This document shows, piece by piece, positions 14,508 to 15,284 of a stretch of DNA of 15,284 nt. The position numbers were made by a program, and so were the translations under genes. The notes beneath the pieces were generated by a model. The model was not told where the DNA came from, searched no databases, and saw only the letters and a program-made list of their open reading frames with translations. Source of the stretch: an uncultured Nitrospira sp. (GTDB taxonomy: Bacteria > Nitrospirota > Nitrospiria > Nitrospirales > Nitrospiraceae); assembly GCA_946479785.1 (NCBI GenBank), contig CAMLHQ010000075.1:1-15284 (forward strand), read 5' to 3'. Numbering within the stretch: the stretch's first letter is position 1; each line of letters opens with the position of its first letter.

Positions 14508-15272
14508 ATGAGTACGGCGGTGTTAAGCGCGGTGGCTGAGGCGACCGACCAGGCTGTCGCCAAATTGGATGTTGATCGATTGCATCGGGACTATTGGGAT
14601 CAAAACGAGTTCCTGGTCATTCCACAATTTCTCCCGCGCGAGTTCGTTGAAGCCTCCCTGGTTCCGCAAGCGCAGAACGTCAAGGGACAGTTGAATCGCA
14701 ATTACATTCCCGGTCACAAGAAGGGAGGCAGCGTCAGTTATTATACGGTGCAGGAAAAGGCGCCGCTTTTTCTTGACTTGTATCGCTCCCCGGCCTTCCT
14801 GACGTTCTTGAGCCGGTTGACCGAAGCCAAGCTCATGCTCTGTCCTGAGAACGATCCGCATTCTTGCGCTCTGTATTATTATACGGAGCCCGGCGACCAC
14901 ATCGGGTTTCATTACGACACCTCCTATTATAAAGGGGCTCGGTACACGATCCTAATGGGCCTCGTCGACAAGTCGACTCAGTGCAAGTTAGTCTGCGAAC
15001 TGTTCAAGGACGTTCCAAACAAGACGCCTCGCAAGTTGGAACTCGTCACCCAGCCTGGCGACATGGTGATCTTCAACGGCGATAAACTCTGGCACGCGGT
15101 GACGCCGCTCGGCCAGGGAGAAGAACGGATCGCGTTGACGATGGAATATGTGACTAATCCCGAGATGGGGCCCTTCAAGCGGCTCTATTCCAATCTCAAG
15201 GACTCCTTCGCCTATTTTGGGATTCGAGGGGTCTTCAAGCGGGCCTTTTCCACTTCCTTCCGTTCGCTCTAA
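14508..15272 (+). CDS. 2-oxoglutarate/Fe(II)-dependent oxygenase-like protein
   Basis: This 254-aa soluble protein has a cupin-type iron site: His135 and Asp137 in GFHYDTSYY, the distal His196 in KLWHAVTP, and Arg207 in GEERIALTMEYV, eleven residues after the distal His as expected for 2-oxoglutarate binding. The N-terminal block DYWDQNEFLVIPQFLPREFVEASL resembles the opening of phytanoyl-CoA hydroxylase-like and related 2OG enzymes. The intact HxD makes hydroxylation or oxidation more likely than halogenation. Several Cys residues lie in the core (LCPENDPHSC, QCKLVC). The start could be ATG 14502 or 14508: AAGGAG ends at 14498, only 3 bases from the first but 9 from the second, so I chose 14508. 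It follows lolA by 46 bases on the same strand. Substrate unknown; the frame ends inside the window. Confidence 0.8.
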   Translation: MSTAVLSAVAEATDQAVAKLDVDRLHRDYWDQNEFLVIPQFLPREFVEASLVPQAQNVKGQLNRNYIPGHKKGGSVSYYTVQEKAPLFLDLYRSPAFLTFLSRLTEAKLMLCPENDPHSCALYYYTEPGDHIGFHYDTSYYKGARYTILMGLVDKSTQCKLVCELFKDVPNKTPRKLELVTQPGDMVIFNGDKLWHAVTPLGQGEERIALTMEYVTNPEMGPFKRLYSNLKDSFAYFGIRGVFKRAFSTSFRSL

Positions 15273-15284
15273 GGCAGGTATCGA

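Noticed and set aside
14508..15272. Radical halogenase
   Set aside because: Known Fe/2OG halogenases replace the iron-binding Asp by Gly or Ala; here His135-x-Asp137 is intact.

Overview
The window is a gene-dense, GC-rich bacterial chromosomal segment with about 14 protein-coding genes, most on the + strand. I see no rRNA, tRNA, insertion sequence, CRISPR array or phage gene. Housekeeping content (TruD, GpsA, PdxA, RsmA, FtsK, LolA), plus an outer-membrane beta-barrel protein and LolA, indicates a diderm bacterium. The gene set and style resemble Nitrospirota (Nitrospira-like), but that taxonomic call comes from general recognition and was not tested by a search.

Layout. Positions 1-651 hold the 3' part of truD, open at the left edge. 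Positions 702-2743 hold a tightly coupled pair: a LOR/SDH-type ornithine cyclodeaminase-like protein (TIGR00300 type) followed, with an ATGA overlap, by an ArgZ/AgrE-type arginine dihydrolase. In cyanobacteria these two activities are fused in one protein in the opposite order; here they are two genes. Positions 2748-3882 are on the minus strand: a small zinc-ribbon membrane protein and an outer-membrane beta-barrel protein. An intergenic region at 3883-4198 contains an exact-consensus sigma70-type promoter reading into gpsA. GpsA overlaps larB by four bases. A minus-strand exported Ig-like protein (5989-6540) separates larB from larC. From larC rightward the genes are packed: larC overlaps a CaCA-type cation exchanger, followed by pdxA, an unrecognised 109-aa protein and rsmA. 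Then come ftsK (with its own promoter candidate that would give an almost leaderless mRNA), lolA, and a 2OG-Fe(II) oxygenase-like protein at the right edge.

How the genes fit together. The arginine pair would convert arginine to ornithine plus ammonia and CO2, then ornithine to proline plus ammonia. LarB and LarC are the first and last steps of nickel-pincer nucleotide (NPN) cofactor synthesis; the sulfur-inserting LarE and the racemase LarA are not in the window. PdxA and RsmA are neighbours in many bacteria (including E. coli), here with one small ORF between them. GpsA (phospholipid precursor), FtsK (chromosome segregation and division), LolA (lipoprotein transport) and the beta-barrel protein serve the envelope and cell cycle.

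The most notable points are the split, reversed arginine dihydrolase/ornithine cyclodeaminase operon, the exchanger translationally coupled to larC, and the perfect promoter upstream of gpsA. I found no clearly new defence or mobile system.
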